64,000 bases of DNA from Rotaria macrura (lineage: Eukaryota; Rotifera; Eurotatoria; Philodinida; Philodinidae), in contig OENT01000021.1 of the NCBI GenBank assembly GCA_900239685.1, forward strand, positions 186,001 through 250,000, written 5' to 3'. The notes beneath the pieces are model-generated. The model did not search any database and was not told the DNA's origin. It saw only the letters and a list, made by a program, of their open reading frames with translations. Position numbers and translations under genes: made by a program. Of this stretch, positions 46,726 to 60,221 are shown piece by piece (the first letter of the stretch is position 1; every line of letters starts with the position of its first letter).

Positions 46726-49722
46726 CACATGACCATTTTTTAATCATCATAGTTCAATTAATGAGTCTTTCATAAATGACGACACACTAAATAATTTTTT
46801 TCTGTTCTTTTCTTTTTCTCATGAACAAAATGTATATGAATATAGGTAGCAAACACAAAGATATCGTTCATTCTTTCTTCTTTTTTTTACTATGATTGTT
46901 CTTCAACAATGATGATGTTCAGAACTTACCAAGTTTATTTTGTCAAAAAACATCAATGTGAATTTTAATAGATATGATTTGTTTGATTTAGATTGTCAAT
47001 ATTTGACACAATATTTGTACGCATACTAAATCATTTTCTGAATATGCTTCTTCTTTTGTTTGTGCTTGCTTTTTTGATAGATAGCGAATGAATGAATGAA
47101 TAATTACTAGAAAGTCTTAATTGATCTAACTGTGTTGAAGAAGAGGGACGAAACGTTCTTTTTCACTGTACTGTTAAGATGACATGTGACATATTGTTGA
47201 TGAAGTTTTAGTTTGATTGGAATCGATGGCTATCAATGAATCGATTTAATACTATGTTACTAAACACTAGTTCACAAGTGATAGATAAGAAATATAAGAA
47301 CGAGAGTAACGATAATAGTAAGTGACGGAATATTTACATCATCAGCAGAAAGTATCATTGTAAATAAAAGCTAATTAGTAGCCATCTTGAGTGATCTTGG
47401 CACCCGACGAAACTAGTAGCGAATATATTAGCTCAATAAGTAAACAACGATAATAACTAACTACTGATCTGTGGATTCTACCAAACAATACATGATAGTC
47501 TGATAAGTATTTTTGTCTAATGTCTGTGTTCAAAAAGTTTCTTATCGTGGACATTTAGATTACTTATTTGAAATCAACAAAATTCTTCAGTATATGATTG
47601 ATTAGACATGTGATTTAGTTTTCCTAAGCATTACAATGTGGGCAGATAATTGCCTAGATTATGCTTTCATCAATAGGACTGCAATATATTTTTTGATGAT
47701 TTTTTCCCTATTCGATTATTTGACAGAGAAACATCTCCAGTTCTCTTTTTTTCGATTGCTGTAATGCATGTATCCTATCTGTTGTTGTGCTTAAACTCAA
47801 TCCTGTGTAATACAAATGTGAATATCAGATCAGATAAAAACGTCAAAATTTTCCTTCAACTCGCTTCAGATCTCAAACGTGGAAAAATGTTTGAAAAAAC
47901 CAAAGCAATTCAAAATGCATTTTTCACGTTTAGAATGAGAAGAGTTGTAACTGATATGCTTTTTTTCATTATTCATAAACTCTCGATAATCAGTCAATGT
48001 CATCATTCTTCTTTAATGTTCAATTTCGAAAGATGTTTCCCAAAAAACTGATTTTCACAGACGCTTGATTTATTTATTGTACTTGACATTTTTGTACAGG
48101 TGTTCTTTTCGTCAATGATGTGTCACAGTATTTGTTGAAGCTGTTCTCTTAAAGATGTTTCTACACTATACTGGAATTGGCACATACAGAGCGGATCTTC
48201 CATTTCTTTTCGAGACATTCTATTTGTTTAGTTATTAACATTGATTTGTTTACGACTCTGACATGACATGTTAACAGATATATTAAAATACTATTAATGG
48301 CAATGAATCATAACATTGTGGGCACTAATGAACTGAAAAGTCATGTCTACATTGGGATTCTTATTCATGTTTTGTTGTTAACTGATTATATCTATGACCT
48401 ATTACTAGTTAGCTGGTTTTTTTCTTTATTACTCATTGCTTTTACATTAGCAATAGATTTTTATTAATAGCAAAACATGTTTTCTTCGATTTCGTATTAC
48501 TAATAAAAAATTAATTACTAATAAAATAACATGAAACTATACTTGATGTTGTGCTAATAAATAAAATGTACTGCAAACTAGTCAACCGGATCATATAACT
48601 ATGAATGCTTAACACTAATGATCAGCAGATGTTTCTAAGTAATAATAATTATCATGCCAATGAATGATTTTAATGTTAAAACAATGGAAAATACTGTTGA
48701 ATAGAAAAGCTAGGAATTTCTCTGTAACATAGGAGTAATATCAGAATTTTAAAATATTAATGTAGATGATCTTGTTTACGATGATCTGTACTAACTAGGT
48801 TGAGTACAATTGTAATCTAAGATTTACATGATACGAGGAAGTTATGATTTAAAATCTATTTTTGAATCTTAAGTGAATGTTTCAGTTAAAGAACAAACGT
48901 TTAGATGGAGCATACAATCGCCCCCACCAAGTTCATCATGGGTTGGAAAGTAATTATACTAAGAGACGATGTTGTTAATCAAAATTGAATTATCTCAATC
49001 AATAATACAAGATGAATCTTGTATAAATATTTCTAGGAAGTTTTTACACAATAGAAATATGTCATACTTTTGTTTTTATGTAAAATAAAAGATTTGTATA
49101 AAGTTTTTTATGCTTCATTAGTATGATTAAACTGCCAAGTGTAAGTTATAAAAATGTTTTTGTGTCCGTCTTCACTCTCGTCTATGTTGTCTCAGTATCC
49201 AGTTATCGACAAAAAGAAAGTATACGATTTCAAGTATTTTTCATTCACTATTTTACTTGTTTCATGACTGAATATGGAAAGATAAAGGTGCTTGTTTCGA
49301 TTTGATAAATAAGGTAAGCCTTTCGCGTCTATTTGTCTTTGACTTTGTTAATTTTATTTTTCTCACAAGGTTTTCTTTTTCGTTGATTCGATACAGTGGG
49401 TCTTTATTTAAAAGATTATGACTCATTGCATGGATTTCATCCCTGTTACGCAACTTTATTGGATATTGCATGTGAACGTTGACTGACAGCGAAATCTAAG
49501 ACGATGCCATTTTCAGTTCGATCGAACGACCATATTGAATTTCAGTTGATTGACGTAAATTCATTTTTATGCTGTGACAATCAATGTTCCATGTTTTCTT
49601 TTAGTTTGAATATATAGAAGTCCCGTTTCTTTAAGTTTTTACTCTTTTCACGTATTTATTTATCGAATATAAAAAACTTGAAATTATATGACCAACATAT
49701 CTCGAAATACATAAAACAATAA
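46726..49722. other. Convergent intergenic region between cyclin and rhotekin-like genes
   Basis: About 3.0 kb between two 3' ends. Chance frames only (47764-48051, 49123-49305, 49262-49471 minus). No RNA gene or repeat was recognised. Confidence 0.35.
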
Positions 49723-51601
49723 TTACAATCTTGTATGTAATACTGAATCATCAACATTATCATCATCATCATCATTGTCCGTGCTATGATGATCATTCGT
49801 ATATTCAACATTTCTCGATATGTTTGATCGACGAGTTATGATAAATTCTGTGGAGGTACTTGATTGGTATAGATTATCTAAGATATAGAATATTGATTTC
49901 TTTTATTTTCTTGTTATTAAACGAACCTAGTGAGCGAGCTTTAGTTTTTAGTGTTGGTTTTTTTGTTAGATTTACCAAACTATTTGATGTTACTATTGGC
50001 TGATAAGAATATCTCCGCATAGATGGTAGGTGCTCAACAGCTGGTGCCCATGTACCTTAATTGAGCATGAATTTACTTTAAAAAAAAAGTCCTAAATCAA
50101 GAAAATTGTTCATACGGATATCGACGATATGTTGTTGTAAAGCTCGTAGCCAGACATTTAACGTAAATGAATCTTGAACGAAAAATTCTTCTTGATCAAA
50201 GCCTCGATTATAAATTGTAAATGATAAACGATCATTGCGTGTTAGAATGATAGTGTCCTAGTTTAATAAAGCATACAAAAAAAAAATAAGACAAAAACAA
50301 TTTTCTCTCTCTCTCTTTATTCCTACTGGTGTAATCGGTATAGAAAATGTACGTTGTTGTGAATAGTCGGTACGGACTATTTCTTCACCATGTAAAAATC
50401 CTCCATTTAATATACATGAATACGAGACACGTTTGACGTCAACAATACCAGCAAATGTTCCTGTTCGCGTATAGCATAAGGGTTGAATAAGAAAACGTGA
50501 GAGAAATGAATTTTCAATTGGTAATTGCATTAAAGGATTTTCTTGTGGACGTTCCATTGTTAAACTACGAACTTTTGCCATTTTATGAACAGATTCTTTG
50601 GTAAAAATTGCATGAGCAATTAGAGCGAATTTCGATTGAGGTTGATTAGATGTTTTCTGTTGATAAAAAAAAATAATGATTTCATTTTGACAAGCATGTT
50701 GAAGACGTTTGAATATCTTGTTTTTCTTACCGGATTCGGTTCATTTTGTGGAGCTTTTCGTCTTCCTCTCGGTGATCCATGAACTGAAAAATAACTATAT
50801 CGTTCGGCGAAATCTTTTCCTGCTGTTGATAATGCAAGACTTTTATTTAATGCGTAGATTTCAAGATGTAATTGAAAATTATGTGGAACATTTTCACTAG
50901 AAAGAAGGAACACAATTGTGCAAGGTTAGATATACATATGAGCCATGATAAAATTTACAATGTTAATTTATCTGTAAAGAGTATATCAGTTGACTGCTTA
51001 TCAATGAATTTCATTTGTGTGTCAATTATTTCACAGCCAATCCGTGCCAAACAGAAAACAGCGAATTTCTTTTGATCTAAATCAGGATAAATTATTTTGT
51101 CGAAAGAAAATCATTTCAATTGCACATCGAACCGGTTTTAGCTTTTTTCATCTGCGGCCAAACTAATGGTAAACGAATTTCTGTTAGAACAACTGTTGCT
51201 TTCGTCGGCTCAAGACTTAAAAGAAACGACATTACAGTTAAGAAAGTAATTTACATTAATATTCAATAAAACCATCTTAAATAATTACTTCAATTCATCA
51301 CGTTTAAGTAAATTTTGCTGTTTTCGTCTGATTTCAGCCATAAAAGCTAGCATTCTTTGTTGTGATAGAACAAGGGCTTTATTGCATTCTATTGTTTGTT
51401 CAATTGTTGTTGCTACATTAAGCAATTTACTGATTCCATCGATCATTTTAACTTCACAGTCAATTTTACGTTCTAATTCGGGATCCTAATCATAGATTTA
51501 AAAAAGAAGATACATAAATTGACGAAAGATATTTCAGTTCTCCATACCCAAATGAAGAACGATACCACTCGTTTTTCTGCATCAGCATTATTCATACTCA
51601 T
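49723..51601 (-). CDS. RTKN: Rhotekin-like Rho-effector protein
   Basis: Predicted scaffold that binds GTP-bound Rho through an N-terminal HR1-type coiled coil and membranes through a PH domain. Seen: exons 51601-51548, 51485-51289, 51215-51133, 51076-50959, 50896-50731, 50656-50327, 50257-50116, 50055-49927 and 49877-49723. They total 1374 nt, or 457 residues. The helical segment with KIDCEVKMIDGISKLL and ALVLSQQRMLAFMAEIRRK corresponds to rhotekin's HR1 region. LTEIRLPLVW, KKFAVFCLARIG and FQLHLEIYAL match the anillin-homology part. KFALIAHAIFT, LIQPLCYTRTGTFAG and a PH-like stretch ending VWLRALQQHI follow. The C-terminus ends in an Asp-rich tail. All introns are short (48-75 bp). Rhotekin versus rhotekin-2 cannot be separated. 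Confidence 0.85.
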
Positions 51602-51816
51602 AATTTTGTAAAATAAAGTGTAAAAGAATTGCGAATATTCTTTTCAATTCTATTCTGCTGCGTCGTCTATTTATGCACGAATGACAAGAAAAGAAAGTAA
51701 ATATGTACCGTATGACGACTTAGTATTTCATCTCATACTTGTCGTACGTGGGAGAAAATTCATTCATTATTCATAATGCAGAAGTTTATGACTCTTTCAA
51801 GGATTCCTGTAATGTT

Positions 51817-54800
51817 TTATTTTTTACAATGAGAAAAAGCACACTGCTCATCAGTTAATGGACAAGAATTAGGATGAAATGCGTAGAAAAAACATGGTTT
51901 TGTTTTAAAATTTTGCTTCGATGATTGTTTCTGTTTTAATATGATTAAATTTGATTGCGGATCGGCCAATGCTATTAATTTTGTTTTAGGATCAAAATTA
52001 ATGGCATGTCGATAAGATAGAATAATTGATTTTAAGCCGCCGTTTTCAGACTTTAGCTGTTCACATAGTTCATTTGGTAGAATATCATATGCCGTGGATA
52101 TTGTTAATGAATTATGATGTGTGAGAAGATATTCGAAAAGAAAACGTATAATAGAAAATTTTGTTGAATAAAAGTCTGACTTCGTTTTAGTTGAATTCGT
52201 GCGATGGCTCGGTATTTGTGGATCAGCATTTTCATGATTAATATCAATACCAAAATGATTAAATAATCGAGTTTCAATTGAATCCGTTGAACTGAAAATG
52301 AAAGAAAAACAATCATTTCGAATTGGTTCCTTTTCTTTTTTTTTCTCTGTTACCGATCTTGTTCTCTTTTTCCATGGAACATAAAGCAAATATTTTTCGT
52401 AGATGGAATACGTAATTTATCTTTTCTTACATTAAAATCAAGAGTATGTGCAATTTTCTCAACGTAATTTAAATATTGTTCGTATTGTGTTGTATCATTA
52501 TTATTAGTAGTAATGAATTTCTTTCCACTAAAATCAAAGAAACAACAAGGTAACAGAAAGACATCACATGAACATCGACAAGCTAAAACTGGCAGCCATG
52601 GTGTGAGTTCATCGGAATGATTACCAATCAGAAGAGTATATTGACCAGATTGAATTAAATCATGTAAACTTGAAGAATGAGGATCAATTAACAATTCGAC
52701 ATAAAGCGATGAACCAAATAGAGACCAGGAACGACGGCGACGCATGTCAATACCAAGTCCTTGGTAGCCTTCAGAAGTAAGTAAAAATGTTAGAAGACCA
52801 TTACCACAACCTAAATCAACGAATTTAATTGACTTCTGCAATGATGACGAATACTGACGCCAATATGTCAATAAATAACTTGCAATACCTTCAAAAGAAA
52901 AAGTAAAATTCATGTATATACTTACTAATCATCTAAATTCTATTCAGGAAACATAGTCATAGATATGAGACTTCCAGTATCTCAAAAGATATTGACATCT
53001 AGTTAGCATACTACTGATCTAGCAGTTTAGAATAATAGTAGAAATGCCAGAAGTATAAGAAAGATTTCGGCTGATACTGTTTCTAATGGATTTATACCAA
53101 TTGACGAATGATTAAAACTGCTTCAACGTTATATTTTCTGCAGTTATTGAAAATGGACTGATACAAAATAATGAGATGCTCGGCACGGACAGTTCTCGAA
53201 TGGCAGCGAAATAGTTACCAGATATTCTAACTTAATAAATACTTCCATCGAAAAAACACAGAAATTTTTCCTCCTAAAAAATTCAATAGTAAGTTACGTC
53301 GTGGTTTGAACTGGTATTGAATTTTTCTAACTATTAGAACTATATTGAAGTACATACTTGTCTCCTGCTAAAAGACAAGTTTTAGAATTTAGAAAAAAGT
53401 TGAACACTAGAGGTAGACTTCGTTCGATTTCATCGTTGTCTAACACACTTTCGAAACAAATTTGTCCAAAACTGACGCATTGACTTCGTTCAAAATGCTC
53501 ATAAAAAATGAAACTTATACCGGATCTGACTCATCAAATGAAAAAACAACATAATACACAAAGTTATTCTTTTTTCATTCTTAGGAATTAACATGTATTA
53601 CATGTGCAACATGAATAAATGGAATTACTTCAAAGATATATACGTAGAATTATGAAACAAAATTAGTATCTAAAAACACTTGAGGTTCTCAATTATTCAA
53701 GCTTTTACATGGGAGCATCATCTAACTATTCAACATTTCGTGAAGGATTCTTCGATGCGCCCTTAGAAAAATAATCTTGATATTAGAAAAACTAATCTCA
53801 ACTTGAAAATTCATCTCAGAGTTTTTGATGCAACTGGCTCTAAATGCTTGAAAGCTAAATTTAGGGTTAACAAATGCTTGAGACTGAGAAGAATCTTAAT
53901 CTACACATACTACATCAGAAAGTTTTTCGATGGAGTTTTTCTTCATCAGTCAGCATCCTATATTATTTGATTGAGACAATGTCAATGGAATATTCGTCGG
54001 TTTCTGTACGAAAACAACTTCAACGATCGAAATGAAATATCAGATTCGAGAGTTTTAAAACAGGAATATCATCAGATAACTTATGCGAAAAGATTGAATA
54101 TGTTTAATACAAAAATTTACTATTTTTGAGAAATATCTATGTTTTAATTGGAAATAGTAAGACAAGAATATAATTGTGTCAATTTGAGTAATCACTCGAA
54201 TATCCCTCTTATGTTGCAAAACTACATGAGTATGTCAGCAATCTATGATAAAAATTTAGTAGCCATGATTGACTCCAATGTGTTTGATTTTTTTCCGGCA
54301 GAAAGCCCTTGTGTACATGAGAGAGAAAAAAGTAAGATAAGATGAATAGAATACACATGACTCTCGTAAAACGTATCTAGAGATCAAAAAGATTAAGTTT
54401 TGTAATTGTACTAACAGTAGACATAGTTAACCTACTGTTAAATATAGATTTGTGTTGAAATCTGCCATGTAAAGTAATAACTGCTCATGAATTGTTTTTA
54501 ATCTTATGTTTATGTATAGCATCAATAGTACACATGCAAGAAATTTTCTTCGATGTGCTCCAAAGATTTTAATGATATTTTTCTCATTACTGTTGTATTC
54601 GTTTAGTACCAAGACTATCGAAAGAGTTCACCCCATAAAGAGACTTGACGAAATTATATGCCTTAAATACGCATTGTCGGTAATCTTTTCGAAGAATCTA
54701 TACAGAAGTTAGCTATCCGTGAATACCAGCTTTCCCTATCAAGATAAAAACCATCTCCTACTGTATACTGAAAAGGATTCGATGAATGAAAATTAATTTC

Positions 54801-55667
54801 GTTGTCCTTCTCATATGTGAAAATATTAGCATGTTGAAAACCTACATTCCTCTTGATTTGCAGTTAAAATAATATTGAAATTAGAAGACATTCTCTCTTG
54901 AACTTTCCCTTATTATCAGAGTAACGATACCGAAAGTCTATTGTAATTCTGCACATCGTACTGGATGAAATTATTTTATGTGTTTTATTACCTAAAGAAG
55001 TCTTCCTCACGTCATTATCTCGAAGGATAAAGCAAATAGGTTGCTTTCATATTCATATTATTTTTTCCATACCTAAATCTTCAAAAACATGCTTTTGAGG
55101 ATCAGTACTTTCACACCAATTGCTTGTTAAATACTTTCCATATTTTGTTTTCAAACGTTCATATTCATGTTGATATTCTTCGATTGATATTAATTTCAAC
55201 GTTGTATTTTCTGTGCTGTTTTCAATATTCGATTGGCACCATTTGATAAATTTCGGCATGAGATTATCTTTTAGCCATAAGATTTCTTTTTCTGGCTTAG
55301 TATCCATGATGATCAATCGAATTTTATCTTCATTGATTAACAATTCAAAACGATATGAAGATATTTCAACACTACAAGACTTGGTATTTCTCGTATGTGA
55401 TTCTACCGGTCGAAATTCAATCGATGATTCATCCGAAAGTACATATTCATCTTGATCATGGTAAATCTTCGGATTTTTCGATATCAAAGTACGTTTATCA
55501 ACAATGATTCTCCCTTTCGAATGTATACGATCTCGCCGATCAAGTGCCATGGAAAAACGAACAGTGGTTACACGTTTATTAATAACATGTGGCTTATATA
55601 AGTAAATCGATATTGCCGATAAAAAATGTGCTTTATCGACATTTACATTTGATGCAACAAACTCCAT
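51817..55667 (-). CDS. TRMT44: tRNA (uridine-2'-O)-methyltransferase TRMT44/Trm44
   Basis: SAM-dependent enzyme of the Trm44 family that 2'-O-methylates U44 of tRNA-Ser. Seen: exons 55667-55073, 52888-52354 and 52291-51817. They total 1605 nt, or 534 residues. Exon 1 ends in WCESTDPQKHVFEDL, which joins to GIASYLLTYW across a 2.2-kb intron, as in the family (TDPxKxVFEDVAIAAYLL). The SAM site FVDLGCGNGLLTFLLTSEGY is followed by GIDMRRRRSW, LLIGNHSDELTPWLPVLA and LPCCFFDFSG, all Trm44 hallmarks, then LRIPSTKN. The C-terminus carries a CCCH-type zinc finger (C-x8-C-x6-C-x3-H, CFFYAF...CAFSH). The gene starts only 216 bp from the rhotekin-like start-side neighbour and is in the same orientation. 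The large first intron contrasts with 62 bp for the second. Confidence 0.93.
52889..55072 (-). other. Long first intron of TRMT44
   Basis: 2184 bp with donor GTATGG and acceptor TTTCTTTTGAAG. I found no exon, repeat pair or RNA gene inside. Frames at 54148-54345 and 54506-54712 look accidental. Confidence 0.6.
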
Positions 55668-56023
55668 GAAATCTATTAATATACGTAGATATTTAAATTC
55701 TCCTTTTTTTTGTCTGCGTGTATTAAGGTAGAAGAAACAAAGAGAATGTGTTGTTTTATTATTTACACAAACATTACAAGTACTTAGTACTATCGAATGG
55801 ATAGTAAGGACGGCGCTATTTCATATTTGTTTCTCATTCAAATTAGCGACCATTTGAAAAAAATCAGACAAAATGCAAGTCGAGACAGGTTTTGATCAGA
55901 AAATAACAGTACAAAGCCAAAAAGAAAAACAGAAAAGAAAAAAAAACAGATTATTTATACATAATTAGATCTGGCAAGAAAACATATCTAAACACGGAAG
56001 ATTTGGAATTATGCGCACGTCGT
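55668..56023. promoter_or_regulatory. Gap between the AT-hook gene 3' end and TRMT44
   Basis: 356 bp containing the TRMT44 upstream region and the 3' flank of the AT-hook gene, both on the minus strand. No distinct element was identified. Confidence 0.35.
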
Positions 56024-59000
56024 TTAGTTTTGATGATGATGATGTTGTTGTTGTTGTTGTTGCAACATTTCCACAAAAGCAGCATTCAAGTCGAATGAAT
56101 TAGGCGATGATGGAACCATTGTTGGAGGAAAATTATTATGATTTGTTGGCGAATTAAGTCGTTGTGTTGCTTGCAATATTTGATGAGGATCGAATAATAT
56201 TTGACTTTTTGGTGGTCGACCTGGACCACGTTTTTTAGCTGCCATCAATGGCATATCTAACGCAACACCTCCGATTTCAAGAGGTACTTTCATAGCAGTG
56301 TTCATTGTTGAAGATGATGGTAAACTATGGCGATTTTGACCAGCAGCATTTTTTACCATTGATGCTGGAGCTCCACTAAAACGCGAGATTTTTAAATTAA
56401 ATGAGAGAATACAATATGAGCTACGTTTCGTTCGTAAAGAGTATCATCGACTTAAAGTTACAGTCAGCATGTAGCTATTTATCTGAAGAAACTGCCGTAT
56501 GCATCAAATATCATTTTATATTAAATGAATTTTATGTGCTTTGTTGTAGATAAAAGTTGCTTGTTGATGTAAATTCAAATCACATTCGTGAGTGACTTCA
56601 ATTTTCTGTCTAACCATTGAAAAAAAGTCGATGACAGAAATCAATGAGTTCTTCACTAGTATGCCACAAACACATGCTCGACATGAACACATTTTCGAAT
56701 AGTTGCCAATACTTACTCGAAACTAAAAGCAGATTAATATTTAGTTTTGAAACTTTCTCATCATCAGCTCCACGATAGATTCAAACTGATGAAACTAATT
56801 CTTCACACAAGTGATAAGCACAGGCGTTACTCTCATTATCACAATCAACTGAATACGATTATGGGTTCAATTATTAGAATTTTTCACATGTAAGAGCAAC
56901 TCAAACGTCAATATTCACCACATTTTAAATTATGAAGAGATGAGAGTTTTTTTTCTAATTTAACACCACTACAAGTGCTTTGAAGAATTCTTATAGGAAA
57001 GCATATTAGCTGCTACATGTGCTCTACTTAGCATAAACGACCTTCGCAATCTTTATCAAGAGTCTCACTAAGTCTCTGATTCGTGCTAATGATCCTGGTA
57101 CATACTATGTATTAGCGTTATCAACTAAGATGCTTTATTTCGACCTTGCCCCAATTCAGAATCGATATATATTTCCATCTTCAGTCATTTGTATATGTAC
57201 AAGCTTGACGATTCTATTTTCGTTATCTACACTTACTTTCTCGGTACGGGAGGTGGTGGTGTTGATAGAACAGCTTGCTGTCCAAGCATTGATGCTAAAG
57301 CTGATTGAAATGCGGCTGCAGATGAACCACTCGTATTCGTATTCATCCCATTTTCAATAGCTGCGAAGAGCTGATCGTAAGGTGATGTCATTGAAGATGC
57401 ATCGAATTCAAGCGTAGAAAGTCCAGCTAGTCCTCGATCTGTCACATATTTAGGTGGTCTTCCACGTCGTCTCGGTGCAAAATTTCCGCGTTCATAATGG
57501 GACGGACTTGTAGAAGTTTGAGATGTTGGTGGAATAACATTCGTATTAGATGATATTCCTGATGATTGAACTTCTGGTTTCGATGGACGATTTTGTCGTT
57601 TCGATATTACATCGGCTTGTGTTACACCTAGTAATTGTTGTTTTAATAACGATGAATTGACTACTGCAAGAGGATCGATATCATTTGATGCTGATGACAT
57701 CATTAGTTGTTGAGTCATCTCCCACAATAGCTGTTGTTGCATTGATAAAGGTGTTGATAGTTGTGATGGTAGTTCAGATGTTTTCTGTCGCTTTACTGCT
57801 GGTGGAGACGAAAACGTTGATGGAGGTGACAGCTTATGTTTAACTACATGTTGAGAACTTAACGGCATTGCTTTAGTTAAATTATTTAGTATTTTTGTAC
57901 GTTCAGATAATTTTGATGATGACGAGGACATACATAGTTGAGATTCTGATTTTCTACTAAAAAGAAATAGAATCCGTGATGCATTGTACCCAAACAAATA
58001 ATTGTTCAAAGTACATGAAAACAAAGACAACATCGTATCAATATCGTTAGCAGAATATGTAAATAATATTATTCAAGATACAAAATTTTGACAAACCTGT
58101 GTGAATTGCTCACGAACAACTCAAACAGTTTCATCATTCAAGCTAACATCAAAATGTAGCTAGAAACTTCTTCGAGCAGTCTATGTTCATGTTTCTGAAA
58201 AGAACACGAATATTTCTTTGATTCTCTTCCATGTCATAAAAATGATTCAATTACTCACGACAATCAAAATCTATCTAGTAATAAGAACTAAATATGTTAT
58301 ATTGTTTCAATGTCGACTTTATTTTGCTTGTATATACTGTTAAGTGTTGTAACTATAGCCTACTATACAATATAGTTGCTGTTCATATTTAATTGAGTTA
58401 TCAAGTGTCGTGTTCGAAATCTTTGATATTTCGTAAGAATAGATTTTTTTCGATTATTGCGTGGAAATTGAAAACTGAGTCAAGCTTTTGATAATGACAT
58501 TTTGCATGAGTTTCAAAGTAGAGTATGTTCATTTTTTAAGTTTTCTACATCGACAAGACTACGTTAAAATGAGTATGAATGAAGATAAAAATCTAAGATT
58601 TACAAAACAAATGAAGTACTAAATTGAAATAGAATACATAACTCATTCGATGCTCAACGTGAATTATCGTCAGTCAGAATTATATGACAAAGTTCACAGT
58701 TGAAATGTAGAATCTCTTGCTTCACTAGAGATATGGCCGATTCCTGAAAAATGGAACTTAAACAATAGTTATTAAGAAATGTTCGTGTCAAATGACGAAA
58801 ATTCAACTGATCAATCGAACCTTGTGTACTGTCTAAGTCACATTTGGTTAAATAGTTAAAGTCTACTAAATTTATGAAACCTGCCTTGAATGCAGATTTA
58901 GAAAAAAAACTCTTCTGTTGATCGCACCGTTTTGATTTACTGTAAAACCTTTTAATGACTGGTAAAAAATAGAAAGTAGTTCAATCACTGAAGACTCAAA

Positions 59001-59757
59001 ATAAACCGTAGCCTTGAACCATTGAAACAAAATGTTAGTTTGTTATTTTTTCGTTTCTCTTTTCTAAACACAGTTAAAGATTGAAAAAAAAATACGTTTC
59101 GAACTCATCGATTATTTACCTAAGACCATTTGAATTATGTTTTCCATTGGTCAGTTTCGGAATTCCATTCATTTGTTGTTTATGATTTAGATGTCCGTTC
59201 GTTTTATCGATTGCTCTTCTTCGTTGTTCTTTTACATCTTTAACAATAATGGTTACTATATCAGCTAGAATATCATCAACTATTTCTAAAATATCTTCTT
59301 CGTCTTCATGATGATAGTTATTATTCATTGTATTATTCGAATTATTATTGTTACTATCAACATAATGCTTTGAAAGCAAATTCAATTGAAGATAATTTTG
59401 TTCGATTTGATTTTGATGATAAATATCTTCAATATCGTTTTCATCTTCTTGATCCGATGTTAATATAGGTTGTTCATGATGGTGAACGCTCGTTGACGAT
59501 GATTTTGTAAGTGTTATTGGTAGAAGTCGTTGTGTTGGTGGTTTAATTACTTCTGGTGATAATTGCAAACGACGTGGAACACCTTTACGACGACCACCAC
59601 GTCCATTTTGTAACGTTTGTTGTTGTTGTCGTTGTTGTTTTTGTAGTTGAATTTCATCTAGAGGTTGTTCGTTTTCTTCCTCATCAAATATTTCGCTGTC
59701 ATTATCATTGGAGTAATGCTTCCCATTTAAAATAGGAAATAAGGTTAATTCATCCAT
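56024..59757 (-). CDS. Three-AT-hook, Q/S-rich nuclear protein
   Basis: Unrecognised as a named family. Seen: exons 59757-59120, 57956-57237 and 56375-56024, with compatible phases. They total 1710 nt, or 569 residues. One AT-hook-like element lies in each exon: GRGGRRKGVPRR (about residue 55), PRRRGRPPKYV (about residue 380) and KKRGPGRPPKS (about residue 495). AT hooks bind the minor groove of AT-rich DNA. Elsewhere the protein is low complexity: Q-rich and N/H-rich stretches with an acidic DEEENE and a HHEDEED cluster, Ser-rich sequence, and a final QQQQQQHHHHQ. No enzyme fold is visible. Introns of 1163 and 861 bp are long for this window. Inferred role: chromatin or transcription co-factor. 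That the three exons form one gene rests on phase and composition. Confidence 0.7.
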
Positions 59758-60221
59758 CAACAACAACAGAAAAAGAATCTACAAGACAAATCAAGAGGAA
59801 AAAAAGACGAAATTTTACTGTCCATACCCACCGCCCGATCGATAAATGTATGCGCGCAGATAGAAAAAATTTTTTTTGTTGCCTTTTTTTGTCCGTCCGA
59901 CCGATCGCGAGTCAGTCAATCACATCTTTCATTCATTCATTTTATTTATTTCTTCTTCTTTTCTCTCTAGTTCGAAACAATGGACTCATATTCCATCTAT
60001 CAAAAAGAGAGAATCAGTGACATCTAGCTTCTAATAGAATATAATTATATTTAATCAAATCCACCAAAGAAGTCTTCTTTTATGAAAGAATTTTTTTTTC
60101 TCACATATCTATCAAGTTTTGTGACTGAATTTTATTATCCGTTGTTACCATAGTTACAATAATTTCAAATGGCACAGATACATTTTAGAATATTTGAAGA
60201 AGTTTGTGTTTGTTGATAGCT
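59758..60221. promoter_or_regulatory. Bidirectional promoter region between the AT-hook gene and AK8
   Basis: 464 bp separate the two divergent start codons, so the genes probably share a promoter. A GC-richer island around 59825-59915 (CCGCCCGATCGAT, CGTCCGACCGATCGCGAG) stands out from the AT-rich surroundings and is the likeliest core promoter. Confidence 0.5.

Noticed and set aside
47120..47175. Sequence with GAAGAAGAGGGACGAAACG, reminiscent of a hammerhead stem II region
   Set aside because: Lacks the CTGATGA box and a paired stem, so no ribozyme is supported.
49740..49790. (ATC)n-like repeat
   Set aside because: It is the Asp-rich C-terminal tail of the rhotekin-like protein in coding sequence.
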